A DNA stretch of 64,000 nucleotides. Origin: Chrysoporthe austroafricana. Its lineage: Eukaryota > Ascomycota > Sordariomycetes > Diaporthales > Cryphonectriaceae. The translations under genes and the position numbers were made by a program. Below, in pieces: positions 43,380-54,992 of this stretch (within the stretch, counting starts at the first letter, position 1; every line of letters begins with the position of its first letter). The stretch spans positions 1,736,001 to 1,800,000 of the forward strand of contig JYIP02000008.1 in assembly GCA_001051155.2 (NCBI GenBank), read 5' to 3'. Below the pieces are notes generated by a model. The model worked only from the letters and a program-made list of their open reading frames with translations. It searched no databases and had not been told where the DNA came from.

Positions 43380-44866
43380 CCCCAGTTCTATAAGCGTTTT
43401 CAAATACGCTTCGCAAGAGTCTCTCTCTCTCTCAAGCATCTTGCCCTGCTGCGAAATAGCTTAAATAGACCACCTAGGATATCCCGGATACAACGCCCCT
43501 CCCCAGATACCCTAGCTCGCTTAACACTTCTTTCTTCGATCGCCTTCTCTAGATATTCGGACCGTTCGTAAAGGTACTGTAATTGGGCGGCAATAGCATT
43601 GCGGGCGTCCGGAACCGCGTATGTCTTGGGGTCGGGGCCAAGGTAACAAAATAGCTAGACGCTTTCGTCTACCGCCTGTCCGCCGTCGAGAGCAACAGTG
43701 CCGGGATCGAGGTCGTTGGCCCATAGCAGCTTACAAGTCTGCCCTAGCGCCTTCTTCAATAGCAACGATAGGACGTCCCTCCAGATTGCGGCATCTAACG
43801 CCGTAAGCGACTTGGTTAAGCCCCCGAAAGACTCTGCAACGGTAAAGATAGCGTTTGCGAGTATAGCGACATCGCAGTCGATACCATCAGCTGTATGGAA
43901 GGCGCATTCCGCATTTCCGATATCCTACATAGGTTCCCAGGCAGGAGGCCGGCCACGAAAGAGCATCTTGACTTTCTCTATCGCGAACTCGGTATGGGCG
44001 CGATCTAGTCGTGAGTCCAGAATTCGAGAGCCGTTCGAACGAATTACGGCGAGGGCCCAGTGGCCTACCGAAGCACTGGAAGAAGGAATATAGATAGAGA
44101 CGAGGATAATCGGCCGGGAACTTATTGCGTAGCAAGCTGAAAGCCAGTAGTATATAGCATCGGGCGCAGTTTCGGCAAAAGAGTCTATAGCCATAACGGT
44201 AAAGGGAGCAAGAGCAGCGAGGAAATGCAAGACAGTATTAATAATCTTATCGTAAAGCGGGAAACCGGACGTCAAATACCTAAGATCCTTATCGCTAAGA
44301 TCGAGCCGGTAGTATCCCGAGCTCTACTGGCTCGCTTTGCCGGCTGGGCTTGTATCGCTTCGGTCAGTAGCAATAAGTAATAGCAGCAACTGGGGACGCC
44401 CGTTCCTGGCATTATAGAGCTCGGCTTCCAGCTTTATAGTCTTGGCGCGCTCAGCCGCTAGGTTGTTCTCGAGGGCCTGGACTTGGTTCTCCAGCTCTCC
44501 CATTCTCTCCGCTTTCCTTTGTCGAGACTTACAGGCCGCTTGAGTATTGGCAGCTCGTTTCGCAAGAAGCCTGAGTGATTCGAATGGTTCGGCCGCTCGA
44601 TAGCCTCTATAGTATCTACCGCGTTGCGTTTTTGTTATGGTAGGGCTGTCTGGCGAAATAGTCTGAGAAGCGGATTCTGGGATGGCCTGAATACTATCGT
44701 CCTTCTCTTGGGTAGCGCCGGGCCCAGAACCAATCTCGGCATATGGACAGGTGCCATCGATCCCTATATCCCGGGGCATACCAGACGCCTCATCTGTAGT
44801 CGTAGGCATATTGCCCCAGAACGAAAAGTCCAGGAGGTAATTCATATTCGTTATTTCGTCCAACAT
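43380..44866 (-). pseudogene. bZIP-like domain fused to Ulp1-like (C48) protease
   Basis: Minus strand, ATG 44866. N-terminal acidic/Ser-Pro part; about 44550-44420 a bZIP: basic region RAANTQAACKSRQRKAERM followed by a Leu-heptad helix (MGELENQVQALENNLAAERA). TAG at 44326-44324, then the same frame continues SGYYRLDLSDKDLRYLTSGF and a Ulp1-type protease: VGHWALAVI (His), RILDSRLD (Asp), TADGIDCDVAILANAIF (Cys). Further TAGs at 43927-43925 and 43657-43655. The tail (SEYLEKAIEERSVKRARVSG) is helical and basic; the 3' end is uncertain. C48 proteases remove SUMO or similar tags; together with a DNA-binding bZIP this would be a chromatin-targeted deSUMOylase-like protein, by inference. Stops make it a pseudogene as read. 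Confidence 0.62.
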
Positions 44867-44869
44867 GTA

Positions 44870-46570
44870 TGGAATCGTACTTGGGATATTAGAGCCTGGA
44901 CCCTAGGCCATAAACGATTCTTCGAATGCGAATATGTTCATCGGAATAAGTAAACTAGACTATCAGCCTTCCTATTATCGTTCCTTTTCAGACGATCTTC
45001 TTTACCTTTCACGCTACTAATCGTTGCTTGCAAATAGTTGGCCAATTGGCGAGTAGGGTGAGCTGGCGGCTGGGCGGGCAATCAAATCGTATTTTGGAAT
45101 CGAAGCGATACAGAACTCGAGGAAGAAAGAGTCTCTTTGGGTTCCTATTTCGCGTCTCTACTTACGTTGCCAGGACGCGGGCAGCCCCAGCCTCCTTCCC
45201 GGCCCCGGAAGAGGAAATACTAAAGCAGCCCTCCCCCTTCCGCCATACCGCTGCATACGCATTATTGTATCGAGCATTAGCTAGCCAACCAATTCCTAGT
45301 AATGCTGGAGCTCTGGATCGCTGCCCAGTCTTCTAGGGCCTCCCTTCCCATTATTACGTAGCGTCGCGAGCATATCGTTCGCCCCCTGGCATGCTGGCCT
45401 GTATTGGACGACGCAGGGCCTTTGGGATTACTCCATAGCACCAAATCCGGTATATCTCCGCTTTATCCCTCCCTTTCTACCATAAAGCGGAGAGAGCATT
45501 GAATGGCGTCCTCGCTTACTGGCAGAAGCAGTATACGTGCCCACCCTCGGCACAAACTCAACCTCTCGCGCATACCAATCCTCGGATACCCAGATATTCT
45601 ATTCCCCTTAAGCACGCTACCATCCGGCGTTGCTCTTGCATTCGAGTATTTGTAATTGAGGACGCTTGCAGGCGGGCAAAAGCGAGCGAGCTAAGGATAC
45701 GGCCGTGGATACCCCATATTACAAATTAGCCGCGGCAAGTACGTACAGATACTAAAGGCATAAGCTCTTTGGCATCGCTGCTGCCTGCTATTTTCGGCTA
45801 TTCTTTATCGATAGTATACCTTATCACCTCTCGGTCAATATGGAATGTTCTGATATGGCACGCGAAACGAAATGGGGACCTATTAGCGAGGGGAGGCCGG
45901 CCGCTTGATAGCAGCTTCGACATAAGCTGGAGGCAGCTGGCTGGGAAAGCTCGAGAACCTGCAGCTAGAGTAGGGGTGCTGCATCGAAAACGAAGCCTAC
46001 GCTAACCGATATGATCTGCCCTGGCAGTCGTTATGTAATAGATCGTTAACCGATATGTATATCGCGGTAACATTACATTTTAGGCAATAAAGCTCGGAAA
46101 ACTGCGAGATGCTTCCTGCTAATGGGGGCCAATACGGCAGCCAGATCTCGACAGAAGTTCGGCACAGGATCTCGATGCAGGCAGGCTTCTATAGCCAGAT
46201 ATTGATAGAGGTCGATGAGATCCCGATAGCAAGGACCTTACTGGGCTTCGAAAGTTATTATATAATACCTCTTCATTCCTTATGCCTTTACCTTTATTCA
46301 CCAATTTGCAGGCACCCAGACCATATCAATACTAATGCCAAATTTCTCGTTCTCGACATTCTTCAGGTTAGAAAGAACTAAATATTCCGATAAAGCTCGC
46401 CTTCTGACCATGCTAGAAAACGCGCTTGCTTACGGCACAGGGAACGGGGGCATTTTGCTTAGGAGATCAAAGCAAGGTATACCCCTGTGAATCTCTGACG
46501 CTGCCCAGACTCCGATATGCACTACATGCCTGCTGCTAGCCTTAACGGTATTAGCGTTTTTCTATTTTGA
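44870..46570. other. No supportable gene
   Basis: Normal base composition, several frames of 60-110 codons on both strands, none with motif, start context or introns I could support. Confidence 0.35.
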
Positions 46571-46689
46571 TGGTCTTCAATTTCTGATGTTCGTCAATTT
46601 CTGATGTTCGTCAAATTTTGACGTTCTTCAATTTTTAACGTTCTTCAAATTTTGACGTTCTTCAAACTTTTACGTTCATCATTTTCTAG
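46571..46689. repeat. 17-bp tandem repeat, 7 units
   Basis: Seven head-to-tail units like TGTTCGTCAATTTCTGA and CGTTCTTCAAATTTTGA (46571-46689), diverging by point changes. Confidence 0.9.
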
Positions 46690-46770
46690 TATTCCACTTC
46701 CAACGTTCGTTCGTCCCCGAATTTCTCCTGGCATACTACTATGGATAGTACATTTCCAAACAATGCATTA

Positions 46771-46832
46771 AGTCGGACCCGGTATTTCCGGACCCCCCTT
46801 AGTTCCGGACCCCCTTCCCGGACCACACCGCT
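46771..46832 (+). repeat. Left terminal inverted repeat of pogo element
   Basis: 62 bp, matches the reverse complement of 48566-48627 with about four mismatches. Contains three spaced copies of CCGGAC, possible transposase-binding sub-repeats. Confidence 0.92.
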
Positions 46833-46921
46833 ACTTTAACTACCTCTATATACTTAACGTTTTCTCTTTCATTTCTTTTCCAAATAGCTTCATATTTTTA
46901 CCAGACGTCAATATAAACGCA

Positions 46922-48549
46922 ATGAAAACCTATTCCGAAAAAGAAGTAGCTGAGGCTATTAATGCTATCAGAAATAGCCTATCTATTAAAAAGGCTTCTT
47001 CAACTTGGGCTATTCCGAAGATTATTTTTCTCCGCTATCTAGCTGGTAAATAGCCATATAAAACAGCCTATCAAGCAAACCAGAGACTCTCGACTACCCA
47101 AGAAGACCATCTAGCCCAATAGGTTCTTTCTCAAGCTGCTTTAGGCTTGCTACCAAGCTATTCAGAAATAAGGTTCTTTGCCCAGAAAGTTCTCGAGATT
47201 AAAGGAGATCTTCAGCCTCTTGGAAAAGATTGGATTGGAGCTTTTTTGAAAAGGCATCCAAAGATAGGAACTCTAAGGGCTAGAAAGATATCTTCAGATC
47301 GAATCAATAGAGCAATAACGGAAGTAATTCGGTTTTAGTTCCATTTACTGGACCTTCCCCAGATTTAAGCTATTAAGCCGGCTAACCGATAGAATATGGA
47401 CGAAACTGGGATAATTAAAGGTTAAAGAGAGAATGGATTAGTTTTCGGAAGCTCTTTATTACGTTCTATACAGAAAAAGGACTCTGGATCTAAAACCTGG
47501 ATTTCGTTTATCGAATGCATTTCAGTAACGGGTAGCTATTTCCTTCTTCTAATTATTTTTAAAGAGAAGACTATATAGCAATAATAGTTTCCATTTCTCT
47601 TAAAACTTCTTAAAGGCTAGCAATTCGATATTACGGATAACGGATAAATAATAAATATAACGATATTCGAATAGCTTAAAAAGATCTATATCCCTAATAG
47701 CTAGCCAAAAAACCTTTCAGAAGCAAGGCTATTAATTCTAAATAGCCATAGCAGCTATATAACTGACGAATTTATATAGGAATGCTTCCAGAATAATATT
47801 CTATTGCTCTATTTGCCTTTTCATATTTCTTACGTATTTCAATCTCTCGACCTAAGCGTCTTTTTTTCGCTTAAGAAGGCTTATAGAAAGAAGGTTAACC
47901 TTCTAGGTTAATAAGGCAACTTTACAGTTCTAGGCAAGCAACTTTTCTTCGAGAACTATCGCTTAATACGAAAGGAAAGCCTATCTAGCCAGAATATCCA
48001 GTCTGGCTGGAAAGCAATAGGTCTATAGCCGATCAGGCTAGCTAAACCACTCCTTAGCCCTCTTCTCCTCGAGAACATCCGGCAACATACTTCTAGGCAA
48101 TCGGATTCAGGTCCAGAGCAATTAACAAAACCTAAACCTATCCCGAAATCTAGCCTGAATCAATCAAATATATATTCGACCCTTAGGAAGGCTAAAGATT
48201 TATACTATTAGCTGCAAAGCAATCGGTACTATCTCTTTTCTATACTTGCATAGCATTTACTTTTCAGAAAGATACAAAAAGCTTGGGACGAGAAAGACCT
48301 ATCGCTGGCTAAGGCTCTCGAAAAAAATAAAGCTTTAAAAGTACAGATTGAAGTATCCAGACCTAGGAAACGAAAAAAGGTCGATATTAGCCCGAATTCC
48401 AAGTTTGCTAATATCAGGGCTATACAGAGGGCTTAAAATGCAGTTAATCAACAAGAGGATAGTTCAGATAAAGAGAGCGATATCGATTTACTTATTGCTG
48501 AAAAGGAATGTATTGTAATAGCTGAATAGAAGAAATAAATCGAGAATGT
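46922..48549 (+). pseudogene. pogo-type transposase (HTH + DDE)
   Basis: ATG 46922 (MKTYSEKEVAEAINAIRNSL): psq-type helix-turn-helix, then a CENP-B-type second HTH (LGKDWIGAFLKRHPKIGTLR), then a DDE core: NMDETGI (first Asp), LLILNSHSS (ancestral LDGHSS; second Asp now Asn), YVFQSLDLSVF (third Asp). The C-terminus is Lys-rich (RPRKRKKVDIS). About 20 in-frame TAG/TAA interrupt it, no frameshift seen. Full-length ancestor about 540 residues, usual for Fot1/pogo. Inactive. Confidence 0.9.
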
Positions 48550-48565
48550 ATCTAGTTGTCTATAT

Positions 48566-48627
48566 AGTGGTGTGGTCCGGGAGGGGGGTCCGGAACTAGG
48601 GGGGGTCCGGAAATACCGGGTCCGACT
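48566..48627 (-). repeat. Right terminal inverted repeat of pogo element
   Basis: Partner of 46771-46832; ends CGGGTCCGACT followed by the TA duplication. Confidence 0.92.
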
Positions 48628-48728
48628 TATAGCGTCGAGTTCATTGCGGCCCGGTTAGCCAATACATTGCCGAGCATCGACATAGGTGCTTTCAGCGCTT
48701 ATCACTTGACTATCTCATACCACTAGCT

Positions 48729-48866
48729 ATGTATGCGACAATTAGAGATCTTAAGAAATGGGATATCCAGTTGGTCGCGCAAGCAGCATACGACCAGTAT
48801 AATGCGGATAAATCAGATTTGTTCGACGATTGGCAGAAATATTACAGACAACTGGGTATTCAATAA
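48729..48866 (+). CDS. Short ORF, 45 codons, unknown
   Basis: ATG 48729 starts MYATIRDLKKWDIQLVAQAA followed by YDQYNADKSDLFDDWQKYY and TAA. Amphipathic, sensible composition, normal base content. May be a first exon or relic just right of the pogo insertion. No family recognised. Confidence 0.25.
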   Translation: MYATIRDLKKWDIQLVAQAAYDQYNADKSDLFDDWQKYYRQLGIQ

Positions 48867-49152
48867 CGAGCCCCCGCTTTTCTTGGTATGCAATTCCTCT
48901 TCCTGTTCAGTAAAACTCCTAACTTATTATAGAGGGCGCTTTTTATTTTGCCGCATAACTCATTCCAGAGCCGTAACGACAGACATGGGACGACGGGTAT
49001 TCTAATCAGCTACATTCGTTTAAGGACTTCGCCCCTAACCCGGGATCTAAAGGAACTATAAGGAAGACCAGCCTGAAACGTAAGCGCGGGAAGGGTAAGA
49101 CAAGCTGCTACTGAAGCGGATTTTAGCGCATAAACTTTACGAGATTTTAGAG

Positions 49153-49719
49153 TTGCCGTCGCCAAACGAGATTATCGAGTTTTACGGCAGCCAGACATCC
49201 AATTTCACCCCTCGAGCGGCTACCACCTCGCGAGATAAAGCTTTATTGCCCTCGGCACCGCTCGCGCTTACGGTCGGGATGGGGGTAGCATGCATCGCTA
49301 CTATCGAAAAGGTAAAGCCTATCGTAAGAACCTATCTTTTCGCAAGCATAAAGGCAAGCAATACGAGAAAGCGGGAGCAGAATTCGTCGCTTATCACGCT
49401 TACCTATGCCGTGCGTTTGCATTGCCCCAATCAGAAAGGCGACGATTGTGTATTGGAGTTTTCCGTAATATTGTTAGTCGGGGCAGAAATATCGGAGGCT
49501 AGGGCAGCATCGATCGGGGATTTGAGTGATCTGCTTGGCGACTATCTTTCCGGAGCTATGGAAGGTAGTAAGCAGAGAGGACGCGAGAGGAATCGGGGAA
49601 CATCGGATAAGACGGACGCTGTATATATCCAGCATGGCTGCTATGGCGAGGATAGCATAATAGCCGTAACAATAGTATTTGAGACGGGTATGAACGTATT
49701 AACCGAAATATTTTTCTAG
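49153..49719 (+). CDS. Hypothetical ORF, 188 codons
   Basis: Open frame (first codon TTG; an in-frame ATG at 49279 is a more natural start) with AVRLHCPNQKGDDCVLEF, a hydrophobic strand (SVILLVGAEI), then ARAASIGDLSDLLGDYLSGA and a C-terminal EDSIIAVTIVFETG. Composition is protein-like; no family recognised. No RIP-like damage visible. Confidence 0.35.
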   Translation: MPSPNEIIEFYGSQTSNFTPRAATTSRDKALLPSAPLALTVGMGVACIATIEKVKPIVRTYLFASIKASNTRKREQNSSLITLTYAVRLHCPNQKGDDCVLEFSVILLVGAEISEARAASIGDLSDLLGDYLSGAMEGSKQRGRERNRGTSDKTDAVYIQHGCYGEDSIIAVTIVFETGMNVLTEIFF

Positions 49720-50590
49720 ACTTTTACCAGTTTTACATTTGTTCGTATTACCAATATACCTTATCCAGCTTCCACGGTCGCGCTCCTTTCTGTATTTGTC
49801 TTCCGAAGGACGGATCCGATAAAAATTGCTCTATTTCCAGCTGTCTACGATATATATCTTTGTTAGTCTATTGGATCGAAGGATTGGTAGTCCAAGTATT
49901 CGAAATCCCTATTGCTCGTTTGCGTGGCCTACCTCTAGATTAGACCTGAGAATACCGGATTCGGGTCGGCATTGACGTTACTTCCGGCATAATGAGAACG
50001 AAAATGCAAGCTTCGATAAAATGGGTTAAGCTTGATAATAGGATAATCCGAAATGCGGGCAGGTCGAGCGCCAGGTAATGTGTGAGGGATTGTCGATAAT
50101 TAGAATACCGTTAGCGGGAAGAAGTGATAGTCGCTGACCTGGGAACAGGACTGGCATTTACTTGAATTCCGAGAACGTCGAGGTCCTATAGGACGAGATA
50201 AAGATATTGGGTGAAAACCTTTGCACCCAGGATAAATAGATAACGCCAGGAATTCCAGGTTACGAAAGAGGCGGAAGGAAGAACCTTTCGTTTCTCAAGG
50301 CCCCGGGGGAAAAGACTGGGATGGAATCCACGGCCGATAGTTGCTCGACGAAAAGGGGAAAAGAGAAGGTCTTGCAGATATTTCAAGCGAGCGGGGTAAA
50401 CCAGCAAGGCACTAACGCGCTCGGGCCAGGCTACCCCGTTTAGCGTATAGTATAGGGAATTCTGACCCTAACCCTGATATTTTGTCTATCTATTTCTGTA
50501 AATACGAGCAGAGTTCACTCTCTTTGCTGCTTATAAAATATACTGAATTTTATCCATATAAGTTTGTTCCCTTTATTACGTGCTCGAAAG
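49720..50590. other. No supportable gene
   Basis: Mixed composition. A telomere-like CCCTAACCCTGA occurs at 50463. Frames below 75 codons only. Confidence 0.35.
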
Positions 50591-51069
50591 TATTATGAAC
50601 TAACGAATGGTCCAGATCACAAGAACAGGCCGGATTAGTAGATCCAGGACCAACGTAGCTCGGATCCAATATCCGGAGCAAGGAAGCCTTCTTATGCAAG
50701 AATGCCAGGCATCTGGGATTACATAATCAAGGGTTAGGGTCGTCTATATAGTCTAGCAATATAGATAGCATAGACGGGACCTGTCTATATGTTCTATCAA
50801 TATAGACAGGATAGATAGGACTGAAGAGCTGGATATATAAGATTGGACATTTCCTTACCTTTAAATGGATTTCATAATACTCTTCAGTCGTCAATCTAAG
50901 TACTACTTTCCTTATAACTGGTATCCAATACGGATCGTAAACATCACTCGCGTTTCCAACCACCTCATTAGCTATATTTCCGTATACAGTAGATTGTACT
51001 TATCTTGACCCTCGCCTAGCATAAACCTTTGACGTACCCGGTACTTGTGCTACTTGGGTATTCATTACA
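50591..51069 (+). repeat. LTR-like relic of a second retroelement family
   Basis: 479 bp, starts TATTATGAAC and ends GGGTATTCATTACA. Its reverse complement matches 63122-63582 along most of its length (for example GGATCCAA...CCGGAGCAAGGAAGCC and CTAGCATAAACCTTTGACGT). TG...CA-type ends changed by RIP. Confidence 0.75.
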
Positions 51070-51084
51070 GAGGGTAGCCTGGGT

Positions 51085-51231
51085 TCTCTTACAGTTATAA
51101 GCCTGGTTCGCAAGGTTATATCTTTCCCTTAGCTAAAAAGAGAGCCAGCTATTCTCATACTGTTATTGTAATGAATACCCAAATAGCACAAATACCTGGT
51201 ACGTTAAAGATTTATGCTAGGCAAAAATAGT
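51085..51231 (-). repeat. Inverted partial copy of the second LTR family
   Basis: 51167-51231 is the inverted 3' end of the LTR at 50591-51069 (TGTAATGAATACCCAAATAG). 51085-51166 is the flanking internal sequence that also precedes 63122. It forms a head-to-head arrangement with 50591-51069. Confidence 0.75.
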
Positions 51232-51439
51232 AATTAGAGGGGCGCGTTCCAAAACGAGAATAGCGCTGATTGCAGGAGCAGCTTCCTAAAGGCCGTACGG
51301 GCCACTTGTGAGCGGATCACAAGTGGTCCGTGCACTCGATCGATACGAGATCTACAATGAGGGGTTGCCAGACCGTTAGTCCAGAATCTTATCTTTCTTC
51401 TTTATCCCATACCAACTATCCATTCAGTCCGTCGATACA

Positions 51440-54400
51440 ATGTCTACAAATCTTTCCGATAGGAAGTTTTATATTGATATTGATGAAAATAATCTAGCAA
51501 ATACTCCTTCCGTCGTTCGAGAGTTCCTTCTGAATCTGAAACGCAAAAAAACCAGCAAGACGGACTACCAGGGTCTTCAAAAGATTAGTAGACCCAAAGT
51601 GCAACATGAACAGCTTAGCAAAATAGTCGAATCACTTGCAGCAACAATTCGAGAATTAGCAGCGCAAGCATCCGAGAGTACGGCATATAATTCGGGGCCT
51701 TCCTGGTCAATTATTATCGGCAGGGTTGAAGCGCTAATTATGGCATTGTCCTCTATTGTCGGTTTGCAGGATAGAAATAGGGACAAAAGCCTTTCTTCGG
51801 TTGCGCAAGAACGAAATGACCCTACACAGGAGGGGCTACAGGCGCAGCGCGACGAAATTGAGTCTTCCAATAACGACTGGGTTATAGTCAATGCGCCACC
51901 CGAGGCAGCTGTACAGGATCATTTTTCAACTCTTCCCGGTCAGAAGCTGCCGGACCGGATCCGAGAGAAAAGGCTTATGAACAGCCATGCCGATGCCTTC
52001 CCGCGACTTCTTGGCAAGACTCAGCCGCAGCATTATCCGCGACTTGAAGGAGCAGCTGAGTATTAGGACGCCCCGTACGCAGCTACCGCTATTACTTCAC
52101 AATCCGATATAGTTCACCCTCATACGCAAACTCGTTCCGATACAACACCGCAAGCTACCAGGATAGAAGGTATTTGCGCTAGCATTATGGCCTCTTCGAA
52201 ATTTAATCGAATGCCGCTCCCCAATAACTCAAGATTTCCAAAGAAACGGTTTACGAACGAAACAGGGCGGAAATGGGAGAATAACGATGCTAGTATCGAA
52301 GAAGCCGAGCCGCTGCGAAAGCGAAATCGCAAGGAGGGGCCAGCAATCGAGACCCTAGCGAAAGAGTTGACGAGTCCCGATGCGACCAAGCGCATAAGGC
52401 AGCACGTGCTTGCTTGGAAGCAAGGAAATACCGCCCTTCCGGAAGCTTGGTACGAGCAAGATGATTGGGCCAAGCAGACAAGCGAATTATTCAAGGTTGC
52501 CGACGCTTGGGACGAGAAGTCAGTACTATACAAACTGGTCGCCCAAATCTTGAGAGCCTACGGAATGGAGCGCTTGATCACCAAAGCTCGGAGCAAGCTC
52601 TTCCTGGACAAAAAAGCCGCGGATCCGTTTATCATATCACAATTCATCGAGGAAATATATCCCCGGCCGCAAGGAACATCAATTGCGATCAGGAGGCAGC
52701 TAACATTATTACGCAAACTTATCAGATTCCGTAATTATTTACCATACATAGCCTGGGATACTCATGCTTCTATACAGTTTCGCCATTACGAACGGTTATC
52801 AAACGACAAAATCAAGCAGCTCCTCGACATTCTCGATAAGGACCCCAGCGCTCGTCGCTTAGCAAAGATCGGCCGAGCTTTCCGAGATCGCATCTTAGGA
52901 CGACAGTCATTCGCCTGGGAAGACCTTACCTTCGAGGCACTCTCCGGCCTACCTACCGACAATCTCCTCCACCTAATCACGATTCGACATAATAGCGGGT
53001 ATAGCCCACATAGCGGAACTTGGAGCCAGTCCTACATTGACCATATGTCAACGACGGCTATTTCTTTCGACAGATAGTACAACATATGCAAGGGGCAAAG
53101 GTGCGAATTATTGGCTTGCTGCGAGGTTTTGTCTGGCCTGCAGCTTCAGATGCCCACGCGGGAGCGTCGTCCTCCTTATAACACCATAATACAGCGCGAT
53201 AATACTATATCACACAATCATTCCGTTAACAGTTCTCTTTCCTCCCAATCCTCGGGAATTGAGGGTCTTCCATCGGACAACAACCAGCTTCTCCTGCTCT
53301 TCCACGCTTTGGGAGATAATCGGATCCCAGAGATATTACTTCAGAGTGTACGCCAACCACAGTCTCGTTAAACTGACAACGGCACTCTCGAGAAAATCGA
53401 CGCTCGCGAAATAAGGCTCTCGCCCGAATTGTACTCGCTCTTATTGCATAATGAGCGCAGAGCACAGGTCATAAGACTGGCTGGTTATACTCTGTTAGCA
53501 ACCGAGGATGAATATTCCGCATTATAGTCAATCATTCCAGAGAGTCCGGCTCGTAAGGTCTCACCTCAAACGGAGAATAGGTATGCGGAATTGGTTTTTC
53601 AACTAGTCTGGCTTTCTTATCTACCGATTTTCCAGGGCAGCGCTCGATGGTATATCTCTACTGCAATAAACTATCCGAACTCTAAATCTGATACTTTGTG
53701 CAAGACAACAAAGCGCAAGACTGATATATGGAATCTGCTATAAAAGTTGATACAAACGAAACCTATGCCTGCGTATGTCAGAAGCCGTATTCTAGACATT
53801 TTGTTTTTCCTGGCCGAAAATAGAATATTGAGCGTCCGTCGCGCAGCTGTCGAGCTGGCTGCTATGCTACTCGATAGTCTCACGCCAGAGCACCTCCGCG
53901 CATCCCTATCCCTGTTTCGCAGCATCATCTGTCGCTTGGAAGGGGATTTCAGCCATTCGGAGTTTGAAATTCAATAGTATGTTAATGGGCGCCCTGCGCC
54001 TTCCACCCGAAGAGAGCATGCCCTGACTGGAAGGCTTCATTTGTCGTATATCGAAAACTTGATCTATCGCCAAGATAAGCACGAGGTCCTGAAATCCGTA
54101 TATGCATAGGAGCCATGGCCCATACCCTCGGTTATGGAATCGAGTATCTTTACCAGACTCTGTCTTTGCGCAGCGAAATACTTCCAGTCTGTTCGGCAAT
54201 TCATAACAGCTCGGCAATCTCTTGAGCAATGCCTAACGCTTGGGCGTAATATCAGCCGACCTTTGATTATCAGTAGGCTAGCGGATATCCTTTGCGAGCT
54301 CCAGGATTATGCAGAAGCGGATTCAAAGATCCAGAGCGAGATATGCGATATGGAGAAGCATGGGAAACGGGGAAGGCCATAGAAACGCTTACAGCTTGCT

Positions 54401-54964
54401 TCAGTTAAGGTTGCTCTGAGGAAGGGGGCGCTCGAAGATGCAGAAAAGCAGCTTCAGCTGATTAGCATTGCGCCACCTCAGGACATCACCGACAAGCTGC
54501 TACATATCCGCAGCATCATAGCAAATACTCGTATTCACCACTGCCAAGGCCATTACAGCGAAGCTCTGCAGCACTGGCAACATGCCCTTGAGGCCACACG
54601 ACAATTTCCAAGCTTTAGAAAAGGCACTGGGTTCACTACGGCAATTATTCACCTTTCTGTAGCTTATGCCCAAGTCTCGCTAAAGGATAGCTTAGCTGGT
54701 CAGAGATTCTGGGAAGCTGCAGTAAGGATATTCAAGACCGAAAGACCTGACTACTGGATACTAGTAGTCGCCACGATATGGCTATCGAAAATCGCGAAAG
54801 ATCTCCGGTCTTGGAAGGGTTGGCCGGTATCGGTAATAACAACTTGTGGCTATAATATTCTTGTATAACGCTATATAACATCAGGACAAGGCATTCATTA
54901 TATATATCAGTTCCTGCAAGAAACAATCAATTTTTCTCATTTGTCACCCATCTCACTCATGTGA
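51440..54964 (+). pseudogene. Very long TPR-type gene frame with nine TAG/TAA
   Basis: ATG 51440 (GATACAATGTC) after a C/T-rich leader. One frame runs 1,174 codons to TGA at 54962, interrupted by TAG/TAA at 52064, 53075, 53369, 53525, 53741, 53975, 54107, 54380 and 54866, with no TGA and no frameshift. N-terminal ~200 residues unassigned; 52187-53070 is charged and helical (DDWAKQTSELFKVADAW, QLLDILDKDPSARRLAKIG). The last ~350 codons (about 53750-54860) look like tetratricopeptide repeats: ITARQSLEQCLTLG, LADILCELQDYAEADSKIQS, GALEDAEKQLQLI, GHYSEALQHWQHALEATRQF. TPR scaffolds mediate protein contacts. It may be two genes in the same phase (break near 53077-53371). Damage is of RIP type. Confidence 0.55.
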
Positions 54965-54992
54965 ACTCTCCAGCTCCACTAAGATAATCGTA

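Larger units (their letters stand above)
46771..48627 (+). mobile_element. pogo/Fot1-type Tc1-mariner transposon, RIP-inactivated
   Basis: 1,857 bp with 62-bp terminal inverted repeats beginning AGTCGGACCC, flanked by TA on both sides (46769-46770 and 48628-48629), the Tc1-mariner target duplication. Carries one transposase pseudogene (46922-48549). The flanks join as CAATGCAT-TA-GCGTCGAG. Confidence 0.93.
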
